Shown one piece after another: positions 35,235-45,045 of a stretch of DNA of 64,000 nucleotides. The notes beneath the pieces are model-generated. The model was given only the letters and a program-made list of their open reading frames with translations, ran no database searches and was not told where the DNA came from. This DNA comes from Panicum virgatum. Its lineage: Eukaryota; Streptophyta; Magnoliopsida; Poales; Poaceae. The position numbers and the translations under genes are program-made. The DNA lies in contig NC_053138.1 in assembly GCF_016808335.1 (NCBI RefSeq), positions 13,943,900 to 14,007,899 on the forward strand. The letters run 5' to 3'. Every line of letters begins with the position of its first letter. Position 1 is the stretch's first letter.

Positions 35235-37492
35235 TTTAGTTTAATTTTTGAAGGAGTTTTTGGCTTTTTCGGGAGTCTGCCGTTTTTGGGTTTTTTGGCA
35301 GCAGTAGACTTTTTCTTTCTACGGACAGGAGATAGATCGATAATGTGATCCACCTCCGTATCTTGCATGTTCTCAATTAGATTACCACTCACATGGCTGA
35401 GAACGGCTTCTAGTCTATCTTCCTTCTCCTCATCACTCTCGGCATGACTAAATTTAGATTTTGATTTATCTAATTTTTTGCTAGCCTGAAGCGCTAATCT
35501 ATCAATTTCTAGATTTTTGATAGCAATAGTAGAGGATTTAATAGCCGAGGCAGTAGAACCTAGGTTGATGCCTATATTATTAAGGTTCGAAGAAATGCGA
35601 TTATCTAAAAAGCTAGTAAAAGACGAACCTGTAGATTCGAGGTTCTTTTGTGCCGCCATTCTCGCAGTCTTCTTCAAGGTATGTTCATCTGCCGTGGCTT
35701 TGTTTCTGGCGCTCCTGCGCACTGTGGGCTCCTCCACCAAGTTCGGACCCTTGGCTTGCTGATTTGCTGCAGGGACCTTAGCGGTTAGTGCCACTTTGGT
35801 GCCCAATGGTGCCTCGGTCGGCTCCCAGAAAGGCGCCAGCCCGGCCACCATTTGCCAGTCGCCCATTTCATGTTCGGGCTGCACAGGTCCATGCACGGGC
35901 TGCACAGGACCATGCAGCGGCAGCCCGGGTTGTGCCACAAGGGTCGCCCCAGCCTGGTCGCTCACCATGCCAGTCAGCGCTGCATCCTCCCCGAGCTTGG
36001 TCGGCCGCTCCAGCTCGCCCGCGCTGGGATCCACCGGCGAGGCGTGTTGCCAGGCCACCGCGGCAGCGCCTCCGCCAGAGTCAGCGCTCCTCGGCGTCGG
36101 TGAACGCTCTGGCTCCGACGCCGGCCGGTTCCCGTCACTGGGTAGCGGCATCTCCACCTCAGCAAGGCATCGCGCTGCTCCGCCCGAGCCAGCACAAGTC
36201 CCAGGTCGCGGTGACTGCCGTGGAGTGCCGGCCGCCGCATCGGTCGACAGGTAGACCCCCGCCGGTGGAAATACCGTCGGCGAGTCACACGCCGCACCAC
36301 CCGAGTGGGCGAATATCCCTGCCGGCGGAGACTTTGTTGGCGGTGCCGAGCCACCCGCTGAGTAGGGACCCAGCGGTGCTGCCGGCGAGGAGACGCCGTC
36401 CCTCGAGGCCGCACTCCAGGGCGCCTCCTGGGTGCTTGGCAAAGTCACCGTCGGCGTACTCTCCGTTCCCATCTCTGTTGCAGCCACCACGAGATCCTGC
36501 ACTGTGACATCTAGAGAAAAATGTGATGTGTTGTCCTGCATACCTGCATCCTCAACCATAGCGGCATGATGTTGGAGTGGGGGTGCTGCACCACCAAGTT
36601 GTTTCCCCGATGACTGGTTGCTGGCATCAGATGACCGCTGGTTCTTGTTATTGTCATCCGTAGCATCGTTCATATGATGATCACCATTGCCATCCAGACC
36701 CTTGTTGGAATCATCTTCTAACAAGTCATCCTCATCCGGGTTGAAAGAGTCATCGGTCATCTCTGCATCTGCCGTGAAGTATACTCGGTAAATACTCCTG
36801 TTCACGCAGATATCCACTTGCTTTGCGATCGCCTTGACATCGAAAGCTGCCACTAAAATGCGGACTTCACCTGTCTTCCGAAGATGAACCATATCCACCT
36901 TCTGGGTTGCTCCTATGCATGAGCCCACTGCCCAAAGCGGCAAATAAGACTTGAGAATCCTAGGAACATTGGTCACCGTCACCCAGACCTGATCAAGCAC
37001 CCTGATGGGTTGGACATATGCCTCTAGCTCCTCGAAACGAAGTGTTCCCTCCTGGTTTTTGGTGGTAATGTTGCGAATAGCAACCATCCTATCCAATTCT
37101 TCCTTGCAGGGGAAAGGAACAATATAAGATTTGTCTCCATTCACCCGTGCTGACCAGGTCCACTGTACAGGGAGGATTCTTGCCAACTCTGACTGCACCA
37201 GCTCGGCAGAGATGTTCCCCTTTTCAACAGTGACTAGAGCGGCAAAATCTGAATCTTCAAACGTGATGATCTGATTCGGTCTAGCTTGCTGAATCATAAA
37301 GAAGCCCATACCGTCTTCAGCAGCAGCACAGTAGGCGACTGTCGGTTTTGGTCCTCTGAGAAGAGGGCACCTGTTGGTATAATGATCTTCCAAACAAATT
37401 GTGCATTCCAATTTCACGTGCGGTTCTGCCTTGCGCTTTCGCTTCTGCTTGCCCTGATCAGCGCCGTCTGCAGTCTGTGGGGATGGCTCCAC
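35231..37492 (-). CDS. LINE ORF1-like open frame, 753 codons
   Basis: An open frame from ATG 37492 to TGA 35233-35231. The TGA overlaps the ORF2 ATG as ATGA, an arrangement that suggests coupled re-initiation. Near the N-terminus is a CCHC knuckle, CTICLEDHYTNRC, followed by an RNA-binding-like globular domain (about residues 70-250). Next is a long low-complexity acidic and then proline/alanine-rich middle, and a lysine-rich C-terminus (RRKKKSTAAKKPKNGRLPKK). ORF1 proteins of plant L1 bind the LINE RNA. The frame before this ATG (37494-about 38606) looks like ORF1 N-terminal sequence cut off by a 21-base C/G run, so the original protein was probably longer. Confidence 0.7.
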   Translation of the reverse strand: MEPSPQTADGADQGKQKRKRKAEPHVKLECTICLEDHYTNRCPLLRGPKPTVAYCAAAEDGMGFFMIQQARPNQIITFEDSDFAALVTVEKGNISAELVQSELARILPVQWTWSARVNGDKSYIVPFPCKEELDRMVAIRNITTKNQEGTLRFEELEAYVQPIRVLDQVWVTVTNVPRILKSYLPLWAVGSCIGATQKVDMVHLRKTGEVRILVAAFDVKAIAKQVDICVNRSIYRVYFTADAEMTDDSFNPDEDDLLEDDSNKGLDGNGDHHMNDATDDNNKNQRSSDASNQSSGKQLGGAAPPLQHHAAMVEDAGMQDNTSHFSLDVTVQDLVVAATEMGTESTPTVTLPSTQEAPWSAASRDGVSSPAAPLGPYSAGGSAPPTKSPPAGIFAHSGGAACDSPTVFPPAGVYLSTDAAAGTPRQSPRPGTCAGSGGAARCLAEVEMPLPSDGNRPASEPERSPTPRSADSGGGAAAVAWQHASPVDPSAGELERPTKLGEDAALTGMVSDQAGATLVAQPGLPLHGPVQPVHGPVQPEHEMGDWQMVAGLAPFWEPTEAPLGTKVALTAKVPAANQQAKGPNLVEEPTVRRSARNKATADEHTLKKTARMAAQKNLESTGSSFTSFLDNRISSNLNNIGINLGSTASAIKSSTIAIKNLEIDRLALQASKKLDKSKSKFSHAESDEEKEDRLEAVLSHVSGNLIENMQDTEVDHIIDLSPVRRKKKSTAAKKPKNGRLPKKPKTPSKIKLK

Positions 37493-37493
37493 T

Positions 37494-38606
37494 CTATTGG
37501 CATCTCCGCTCGGCCCGGCGCCATCGTTTGGGCGGCCAAACTGGCGCCCAGCCGGGGCCGCCTTTGGAGGTTGCCCTGTGGCGGCGCCTGCTCAGCCGCG
37601 AGGACCCCCCCCCCCCCCCCCCCCCGCCCGGAACCGCGGCCGCCGCCCCGGTTGGGCAGGGGAGCGTGGACCTCGGCTGGCAGTTCATCTTCCCTTCCCG
37701 CCGCCCCTTGCCCATGTGGGTGGCGCCCTGGATGCGCCCCCCCCCCCTCCCACGGTGCGCCCGTTGTCCCGCCGGCGCTCCGCGGCATCCACCATGTCCG
37801 CCGGCCATGACAACCGCGGCGTAGGAGATCAATGTGGTGGGCGGAAGGTGGACGACAATCGGGGAGACCAGGCGGCGATTAGGTTTGGCGAAGGAGTCCG
37901 CGGGCGAAAATCCGGCCTGTTTGTTGCGCTGGCTTCCCGGTCCCACATCTGACCGCTTAGCATCGGTTGGATTTTGGATCCCCCCGGAAAGATCGCGGGC
38001 ATCCTCTCGCCGCGTTCCGGTGGTCCGCAACGCCGGCAGGAGAACGTCCCCGACCGTACGTTTGGGCGATTGGCGTGGCGGCGGCGGCGGGCCTTTCCAC
38101 ATCTTCCTCCAAGGTGGTCGGGTCATGTTCGGCGAAGATCGGTGCAGCTTCGGTTGGCGCCTGCTATGCGCTTTGTGCACTGACTTCGTGTTGAATTCCG
38201 ACGTCGTGTTGAAATCCGGCTGGCTGGGAGAAGCCCCCGTCACCTCTGCAATGGCAACGGTGGCGGTGGTGTCCCGACTAGCCAGCAAGTCGGCGTCGCC
38301 TAGATCTTCCTCGTCCTCGGATTCTGAGGCCACCCAAATTTTCCCTGCTCCGGCGCTGAAGAAGACTTCCTGGCGCGCCCGGAGCAGCCGGAGCTCCTCA
38401 GCATCGGGATCGAGGGTCGGCGGCTCCTTCGCTGTGCGTCGTGGAAGAGCCGCCTTTAACGACTTGGATATGTCGCATCTGGCGGGCATCGATCGGAGGT
38501 GGGAGAGTGCAGTCGATGACGAGTCCCGAGTTGCCGGAGTAGCAGCGCCGTTGTCCCGGCACCAGACTTGTGCCCGCGTCCGGTGCCTAAAGTCGCGGCA
38601 GATCAC
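37494..38606 (-). pseudogene. LINE ORF1 N-terminal / 5' region, frame broken by G run
   Basis: A 370-codon minus-strand open frame, rich in R, P, S and G, ends just before the ORF1 ATG. A 21-base C run on the plus strand (37605-37625) gives poly-glycine here and may have shifted the frame. The upper part (about 38000-38500, with SESEDEEDLGDADLL) looks protein-coding; the rest is low complexity. It could also be 5' leader. Confidence 0.4.
37605..37625. repeat. 21-base C homopolymer
   Basis: An uninterrupted C run inside the LINE ORF1 region, probably slippage-prone and a place where assembly may be wrong. Confidence 0.9.
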
Positions 38607-38946
38607 GCTGGCCGCCGGCGGGCCGGAGGTATCTCCAATGGCCTCAGACCTCCATTGCCGGCTCGGCAGTGAGATCGACGTCTGATCGCCGATGCCGCCA
38701 CCGACCTTCCACCTGCAACTAAAAACAGACTCACCTGCCCGCCGTCCCTCAGCAAGATCAGATCGCCCAGCGACGTCCCGGAGTAGCGACGGGAAGGAGG
38801 TCAGATCGCCGGCGTCGCCGAGCGATCGCCGCCCAGTCGCCCGCTCCGCTCAAACCGGGATTCCCTACCACGAAGATGTTCACATGACCAAGACCATAAA
38901 AAATAATATAAAAAACTGTTTGGAGCCAATGCAACATGGCCCTGTT

Positions 38947-41135
38947 CTACTCTACGGGAGATGCTTTCTTGGATGGGAGACCCTTGACGGGGTATGTCAA
39001 GATCATGGCAAGAGCTGACTGGAATGCGCCCTCCTGGTCCCTCCTCCGCTCTGCAGACTGCTCTACCAGGGCTTTCACTTCTGCTATGTGCTTCGCTAGC
39101 ATGTCGGTGTTTTCACGTTGCGATTTGACGGTGTTGTTGCAGGTGTTCAAATGATGCTGGGCGTAAGTATCCTCTTGTTCCCGGAGCTTCGCCTCATGCA
39201 GCCTTGCGGATCTCGCCAGCCGTTCATACTCCATAGCCTGCGCCGAAACTTCCTGCAACTTGGAAGCGATCCGCAAACGCGCAGAATCTAGGGCTTCGCG
39301 TCCCGACAGCCCATGCTCTATCTCAGCGTTGGCTTCAGTGAAGGCGGCGTCCAGCTTCCCCAAATACGAGCGCGCCTCCTCTTCAGCTGGATGGATGGGA
39401 CTCTCCGTGATCGAAGCGCCCTCCAGGTGCGTCGCTAGAACCCCTAGACATGAGATGAGCTTGCCCAAACTCTCTGGACACGCTCCTTTGCAGCTGAGTG
39501 TCCAATATTGGGTACACATGTGGATACGTCGTGCAGCATTCTCCTTGTCAATGGGATCCTCCTGCAAGAGGCGTTGGATGTCCTTCAGATCATAGTGAAT
39601 GCCGGACGTGTTGGAGAGTTCACGCTCCGACTCTACTGGGAGGTCAAGAAGGAGATCCTCATTAGCTTCAGCTTGGGAATGAACGAGGTCAACAAGGCAC
39701 TGCGGACGCTTGAGGACTAGCTCCGAGGTGCGTGCATCTGACTTGGCCTTGAACTCCTGGGCTTGCTCCAAGAGTGTTTGCACCTCATCCTCCCTTGCTT
39801 TCTCGAGCTTCGAGAGAGATGCCGGCCAGCCATCGATGCCTTTGTTAGCTGCAGAATTAATAAAAGCATAAGCAAGCTAAATTTTATGGAATAGCTAGAA
39901 ACAAGTGGATTCTGAACGCTTGCTAACCTTTGCTATTTCCAGCTTCACCATCTAGCTGTGCAGGCATTTTCCTTCCGTGAAGCTCGGCAGTTGGAGCGGA
40001 CGCTTGATCTGTTCCAGGCAGGCTCGCCACACTAGCAGGAGGAGCAGGGGCCTTAGGGACGTGAGCTGGGGCTAATGACATGCTGGCCGCCGCCAAAGGC
40101 GCCACTGTTGCGGCCGAAGATGGAGCCGGAATCTGAATCGTGCCTGTGCCATCGGGAGCTTGTTGTGCATCTCGGGCCGCGTCCTGGTACAATAGTAAGT
40201 CATCCAATGAACCATCATCTGTAAATAAATACTCAGGTAGCTCAAGAAGGGACATGAGGCTGTCCACGGTCACGCCCTCAGGCCACTTCGAGAGTACATA
40301 GAAGGAAGTTACTCCCAAAACCAAGCAAAGAAGAGAAATTATGAGAAAAATACTTACGTCCGTGCAGAGCGGAAGATGGGCCAAGCTAGGCAACCCGCTC
40401 GTCTGCGTCGGCTGAGTATTCTTATCCTAAAAAAAAGAAGCGATTGTGAAGGATGCAAGGATGATGTGCTCCTCTATTTAGATCGTATTAATTCGGAAGT
40501 ACAATTACCTCACCAACGGCCACCTGCGCTCGTGTAGATGTGCCTCCCTCGGAGGTTGCTGAAGAGTTTGGCTTGATAGATATGCCCGATAGAGGTCGAG
40601 GCATGAGTACAACCGACTCGTCCTTCCGAGCTTTGGTAGGGTGCGCCAGCTTGGACGAACCTTCCGGCGACAGGCCGGTAGACTCATTGCCGCGAGCGCC
40701 TCCACCGCTGCTCGCGTTCTTCCCCTTCTTCCTTGCAGGAGCTTCCGCGGGGGATGATGGGTCAGAGGACTCGTAGTTGACAATCTCCTCATCTTCTATT
40801 GTTATGACGCCAGGTAGATCGCCATTGCGCCGGCCGCCAGAAGCGCTTCCTCCGTCACGCGCCCTCCTCCGGCTTGCGTGATGGACCAGAGCAGCAGGTT
40901 CATCCTCGTCACTGCTCGCGGCGAGGCGCATGCGCGTCCTCCTCGCCGGAACCTCTAGGGCGCGCTGCCGATGGGGAGGTCCAACATCAACTCTGAGAGG
41001 CTCCTCGTCGCGCGGCGCAGCATCACGACGGCGCCGGCTTGAAGAGCCTTGGTCTTCACGGTCACCATGCGACCTTCCCGAGAGAGGCCTCCTATCACGC
41101 CAATCCATCTCACGGTCGTTGTTGCCACGAGCCAT
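38947..41135 (-). CDS. Antisense spliced gene of the Tat element, 651 aa predicted
   Basis: A minus-strand gene with four exons: 41135-40509, 40426-40358, 40285-39928 and 39848-38947. Splice sites are GAG|GTAATT, TTTTTTTAG|GAT, GAC|GTAAGT, CGAAG|TGG, AAAG|GTTAGC and TCTGCAG|CTA. Phases are 0, 0 and 1 and every exon is open, giving 651 residues and a TAG at 38949-38947. The N-terminus (about 1-210) is basic and disordered (RDRRPLSGRSHGDRED, SSRRRRDAAPRDEE). The middle is A/P-rich. The last 300 residues are charged and heptad-like, probably coiled coil. No catalytic motif is seen. Its position, antisense and next to the 3' LTR, matches the extra ORFs known in Tat elements such as Grande. Function is unknown. 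Unlike pol, it is undamaged. Confidence 0.7.
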
Positions 41136-41477
41136 CGTGATGCAAGCCTTGCGAGAGCGAACAAGAAAGAAACCAGTTGATCAGCAAAAGAAAAAGAAGG
41201 AAACGAGATGCATTAGCTTGTCACCAGAGCGTTGAGACTCAAGGGTTCTGATTGACTTGCCTGTTGACTAGAGGTCGGCGAGAAGCTTAACCAAATTGCC
41301 TTGATGATGGAGATTCAATAGGATGGTGAACGCCACGAGACCCTGTATATATAGGGGTGATCCGAGAGCCCCTGTTCCCCGAAAAAGATTTGATAACAAC
41401 TCCGGCTGCGTGTATCTGGCCGCGTCGGTTAATATACGGACTCTTTCCACCAATTTGAGTTTGGATTGGCTACGCAT

Positions 41478-41503
41478 CCAATCCCAAATTGGTGAGGGGC
41501 ATT
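41478..41503 (+). other. Polypurine-tract region of the Tat element
   Basis: AAATTGGTGAGGGGCATT precedes the 3' LTR. The purine run GGTGAGGGG is short but in the right place. Confidence 0.45.
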
Positions 41504-43502
41504 TGTTTGATGAGATTTTGTGCAACCAATCTAAAATATGTGTCATAAATCATATATATGAACATCACGTAATGGGAGTTTAGCATGTGAAGCCCCAAGC
41601 AAATAAAAGAACAAGTCCATGCATGCACGTGCATGTGTGAGAAGTCCATGCGGCTATACGAGTGCAGCGCCAGCGTAGCATCAGTTCCCTCGCCGCAGTA
41701 ACAACCCAGCGTAGTCCGCGCGCGTCACCCCATCCGTTTAGCTTCTCACGCACGTGTGTTGAAAGGCTTCCTTGGTCAGGCCCACGATGCAGAGAGGTAG
41801 AATGGCCAGGAGCCCAGGATGCTTATCTACTCGTTGTTCCGTTCAACACGCGAGGGGCCAGCGGATAAGCAAGCCTGCACGCTTTTTTCTCAACAGAAGA
41901 GAGGCGGCGCCGGGTGGAAAAACCTAGTGAACCCATCACCTGAACCCAGCCTATATAAAGGCACCTACCCCTCCGTGCTCCGGGTTCGATTGGGGGAGGG
42001 AGTCAAGAAGGCAGGCGCGAGGGAAGCCAAGGAGATCACGTCCGCCTGTGTCTTCATCTTCCTCGCCGCCGTCGCCTTCATCCACACCACGCCGGCGGCG
42101 ACCTCGTCAACCTCGCCGACGCCAAACAGAGGCCGAGAAGCGAGTCAAGGGAGCCGGGGAAGAAGCCATGGCGCCTCGCTTCGTCTTCGGAAGCGCCGCA
42201 GGTTAATCTTCTATCCTCTCCCAATTCTTCTACAGTTTTGCATGCACACACACGTCCACTGGTGTTCGCCGGGTCGTCATCCATCCATGTCGCCGAAGAA
42301 GTGTTGTACGAGCACGTGATGGAGACGCCGAGCAGATGATGAAGGTCCGGCCGGCGACGACACCACACCGAGCCCGGCCGCCAGCCGACGCTGGCGCCAC
42401 TACCGGCGATGACACCACCCAGCATCGTCAAGCCCGGCTGCCGACCAACGACGACGGCGCCGCGAGTACACTGAGATGGCCGGCGACGACGACGACACCT
42501 CGGTACGACTCCGAGCCCAGCTACTGGCGACGACACCCCGGTATATACGACTCCGAGCCCGGCTGCCGGCCGATGACGGGGTCGAGTTGCCGCCGCCTCC
42601 GATGGCACCGTGAGGACACTGAAGCGCCGAGCGATGAAGCCGGTGCTGCGCCACGAGGCCGGCACGGAGCCGCCACCGACATCGCCGCAAGGACGCCATG
42701 GCAAGCCGTGGCGACGACGGCGCCGGTGATGTTGACGTCAGGCTGCCGTGTCATGTTGAAGGCCACGCGTGGAGCCGAGAAGCCGATGCCCACATGCAAG
42801 CCCAGGCACGCGCCGTCACCGTGCAAGTGCACCTGTAGAGAAGCAAGCAAGATACAGTGCCATGCAAGTACGTGCTCCACCAAAAAGGCAAAAAACAAGC
42901 TGCATTGCAAGATTCAAGTGCCCTGCGGATGGGAATTTTCCCGCAGAACTACTTTGCCTACGATCTGCTGCCACGACACTTCGTCAACTCCGTCCAACTC
43001 GCCGACTCTGCATCGACTACCCACCTCTACTACGGCTACGATGCCGTTCGAGACCGACGAGGCCGGACGACTCAGGCGGGCGCCGCTGATGTCCCAGCGA
43101 AGTTGCACCGGCTCATGGACCGACGAGGCCGTGGATGACGCCGACGCCATCTACACCACTACCACCACCACACATGCATGGAGAATACGAGCGAAGATTG
43201 ATGATGACGACCATAGTAGCAGAATCGGAGGTACTCCAGCAAGCTAGACTTGCGGAGGTAATTAACCGGGAGCTTTCCGAGGCCTCGGGAACTAGAAGAC
43301 CATGTCGCCTGAGTCAGATCACCGCCAGCAGGCTGTCTGCGGAGCACATTTGTATTGGGAACCTTATTTGTATTTTATAAAATATGAGTAAAGTTTGTGT
43401 TCCCGCATTTTTATTCCTTTTGTGTATTTCTATATACACTGGCACGCCTGCTTCTTTATTTTCTGCGCAGAGAAAATCATTTGCGAATTTTCTTTCCAAA
43501 CA
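41504..43502 (+). repeat. 3' LTR of the Tat element (1999 bp)
   Basis: It matches the 5' LTR from TGTTTGATGAG to CTTTCCAAACA. It lacks the MITE (empty site near 42391) and about 120 bp after GAGTGCAGCGCC (near 41670). TATA box at 41951-41961. It is followed by gttgt. Confidence 0.92.
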
Positions 43503-43507
43503 GTTGT
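43503..43507. repeat. Right target-site duplication of the Tat element (gttgt)
   Basis: Identical to 16123-16127. Confidence 0.9.
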
Positions 43508-43640
43508 TTGCGAAGACTGATCTTATACCGTTATCGGTTGCTCCACAGAAACTATTGTGTGAACACTATCACCCATTGCACTGTCTCCAAGGCCTTTTTG
43601 TTCTGCCGACATCTGAGCTGGGATAAAAGGAAGCATAGAT
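43508..43640 (-). pseudogene. Zinc-knuckle protein fragment, 5' part
   Basis: Minus-strand sequence with a strong acceptor-like CCTTTTATCCCAGCTCAG before ATGTCGGCAGAAC. It runs for 29 codons and then meets TAA, or alternatively a donor-like ACG|GTATAAG, before the frame that continues across the Tat insertion at 16122. With one gttgt copy removed, the coding frame ahead of the cysteine-rich stretch reads through the junction. So the Tat element landed in this minus-strand gene or element. Confidence 0.45.
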
Positions 43641-43952
43641 TGGTAAGGTCAAAGAAGAGAGAAAACCCCACTATGTAAGGTTCTATCTTATTTAGACAAC
43701 ACTGCCCATGCATCACTGCTACTAACTCCAGATAGTTGTTACATAACTTCGAAAAAGGGAGCTATAACATAACTCTTCTGCCTCGTCCGAGAGATTTTCA
43801 AATTCTCCCGTACTATCTGTAGGCCGGGGTGTCACATTATACCACGAGAGTGGCACCCCTTGGGTGCAGTTGCTAGGATGGGTTCGGCACCCTCATTTCT
43901 AGTGATTGCACTAAGGACTGCCAACAGGCATTTCTGGCGCTGTTGCTAAGGA
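43641..43952. other. CACTA-like terminal sequences
   Basis: TAGTGATTGCACTA occurs twice (43900-43913 and 43964-43977). Each puts a TAGTG end next to a CACTA end with a 4-base spacer, as when CACTA-superfamily elements sit end to end. The rest is non-coding. Confidence 0.5.
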
Positions 43953-44497
43953 TTAACCATTCCTAGTGATTGCACTAAAAAATGTCAACATAACACCAGA
44001 AGCAGAACGACCAAAAGAGCTTGCAGTACCAGAGCCTTGCCCATTTTTACTAACCACATCAACCACAAGAACAACAGTTCTATCAGCCCACCTATCTTTA
44101 ATCAACTCCTCAAAGTGTTTATCCCTTCTGATCTTCCATTCAGAATCACTATCACTGTCAACTGCCCAGACTGAAAGAGTTTGGGAAGGCCCCCAGATGA
44201 TCTTTGTGGCCATATCATCATGAAATTTTGAGAGAGTATAGTCCACTATTCTATCAAACCAAATCTCATGCTCTTGCTCGGCCATTTCTACTAGACCATA
44301 CTCCCTATCCGCGACAAACTTACCAACCTTAACAACTAATCTAAACACGTTGCCAGGATCAATCTTGACAGAATCATTGAACAACAAACACAAGCACAAA
44401 GTTAGAAAAAAAATGGGGCTACGACTTAGGGCAAACAATTTGGAATGCTATTCATAACTGAACTTACCAAATGGGGGGGGCAACCGCTACTATCCAT
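43953..44497 (-). CDS. Small two-exon ORF, unknown conserved family
   Basis: Exon 1 codes from ATG 44497 to 44468 (MDSSGCPPHL), with donor TTG|GTAAGTT. Exon 2 runs from 44363 (acceptor TCAAG|ATT) to a stop at 43953-43955. It gives about 146 residues, with WFDRIVDYTLSKFHDDMATK and DRWADRTVVLVVDVV in the body and a G/S-rich tail. The IDPGNVFRLVVKVGKF segment at the start of exon 2 is shared with a fragment on the other strand at 47588-47782 (FDESQIDPGNVCHLILKF). The C-terminal end runs into CACTA-like sequence and is probably not original. Upstream is a leader with repeated CCCTAA. Function not recognised; it may be the N-terminal domain of a transposon-borne or duplicated grass protein. Confidence 0.45.
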
Positions 44498-44570
44498 TGC
44501 AACACAAAATTAGGGAATCACCAGTCTACGAATCATAGAAGAAGAGAAACAGAAATCAGATCACCGATTC

Positions 44571-44587
44571 CTAACCCTAACCCTAAC
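44571..44587 (-). promoter_or_regulatory. Telo-box-like repeat
   Basis: CCTAACCCTAACCCTAA (GGGTTAGGGTTAGG on the minus strand) about 80 bp upstream of the small ORF. AAACCCTAA boxes are common in promoters and leaders of plant housekeeping genes. Confidence 0.45.
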
Positions 44588-44589
44588 GA

Positions 44590-45045
44590 ATGGGGACCAA
44601 TCACACCACAATGCAGAGAGCAGAGAGTGAAAGCGGCGACGAGAACGGCGGTGGCACTAACCTTTACTCGGCGTAGTGCGACATGGCGGCGTGGCTTGGC
44701 GTGGCATGGGCGGCGTTACCGCGGCGGTGGCGGGAGGGGAGGAAGGCGGGGCCAGGGGCCTGTCGCGAGCAGAGGAGGACGGGAGGGCGGAATGGGAGTG
44801 GATTGGGCTGGAGACGGGCCCTTGGGCTGGACAAAGGCTTGGGTCGGGCGCGCGAGGGTGGGGGGGAAGTGACGTGGCGCCTAGCTGGACAGTCACGCTG
44901 ACGTCCACGGCGAACAAAGTGGTAAATCTGTAAGCATTTTCTCTCTCCCGTGCTAATTCCGTAGTGCCAAAAACAAGAGTGCTATCTCAGGAGGTGGCCT
45001 TCGTTATAATGGTAAAAAATTAAATTCCCCCAGGTCCGGCACTAA
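44590..45045. other. GC-rich leader/intergenic block
   Basis: A minus-strand exon-intron border (GAGTAAAG|GTTAGTGCC near 44660) suggests a 5' leader exon of the small minus-strand gene. The rest is GC-rich with no supported protein. Confidence 0.35.

Larger units (their letters stand above)
31438..38869 (-). mobile_element. L1-type LINE, near full length, inserted in the Tat 3' region
   Basis: The 16-bp duplication ACGAAGATGTTCACAT flanks it at 31422-31437 and 38870-38885. A T-run (31438-31446) is the poly(A) tail seen from the other strand. It has ORF1 with a CCHC knuckle, and ORF2 with endonuclease, reverse transcriptase and C-terminal zinc-binding domain, joined by a stop/start overlap. 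7432 bp is a full-length size for plant L1. The 5' end (right side) is GC-rich. Both ORFs carry disabling changes. Confidence 0.92.
16128..43502 (+). mobile_element. Tat-clade Ty3/gypsy LTR retrotransposon, 27.4 kb with nested insertions
   Basis: It is bounded by two LTRs starting TGTTTGATGAG and ending CTTTCCAAACA, with gttgt on both outer sides. The order is LTR, primer site, very long gag, protease (DPGSAVN), reverse transcriptase (YVDD), RNase H, a second RNase H-like domain (HGDSQLI...), integrase (HHCC, DDE), a long 3' region with an antisense spliced gene, then LTR. The extra RNase H and the antisense 3' gene are marks of the Tat lineage (established knowledge). Without the 7.45 kb LINE (with its duplicated target) and the small MITE the element would be about 19.8 kb. 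Pol is broken, so it is non-autonomous now. Confidence 0.9.

Noticed and set aside
44571..44587. Interstitial telomere
   Set aside because: Only about two and a half CCCTAA units; better read as a promoter telo-box.
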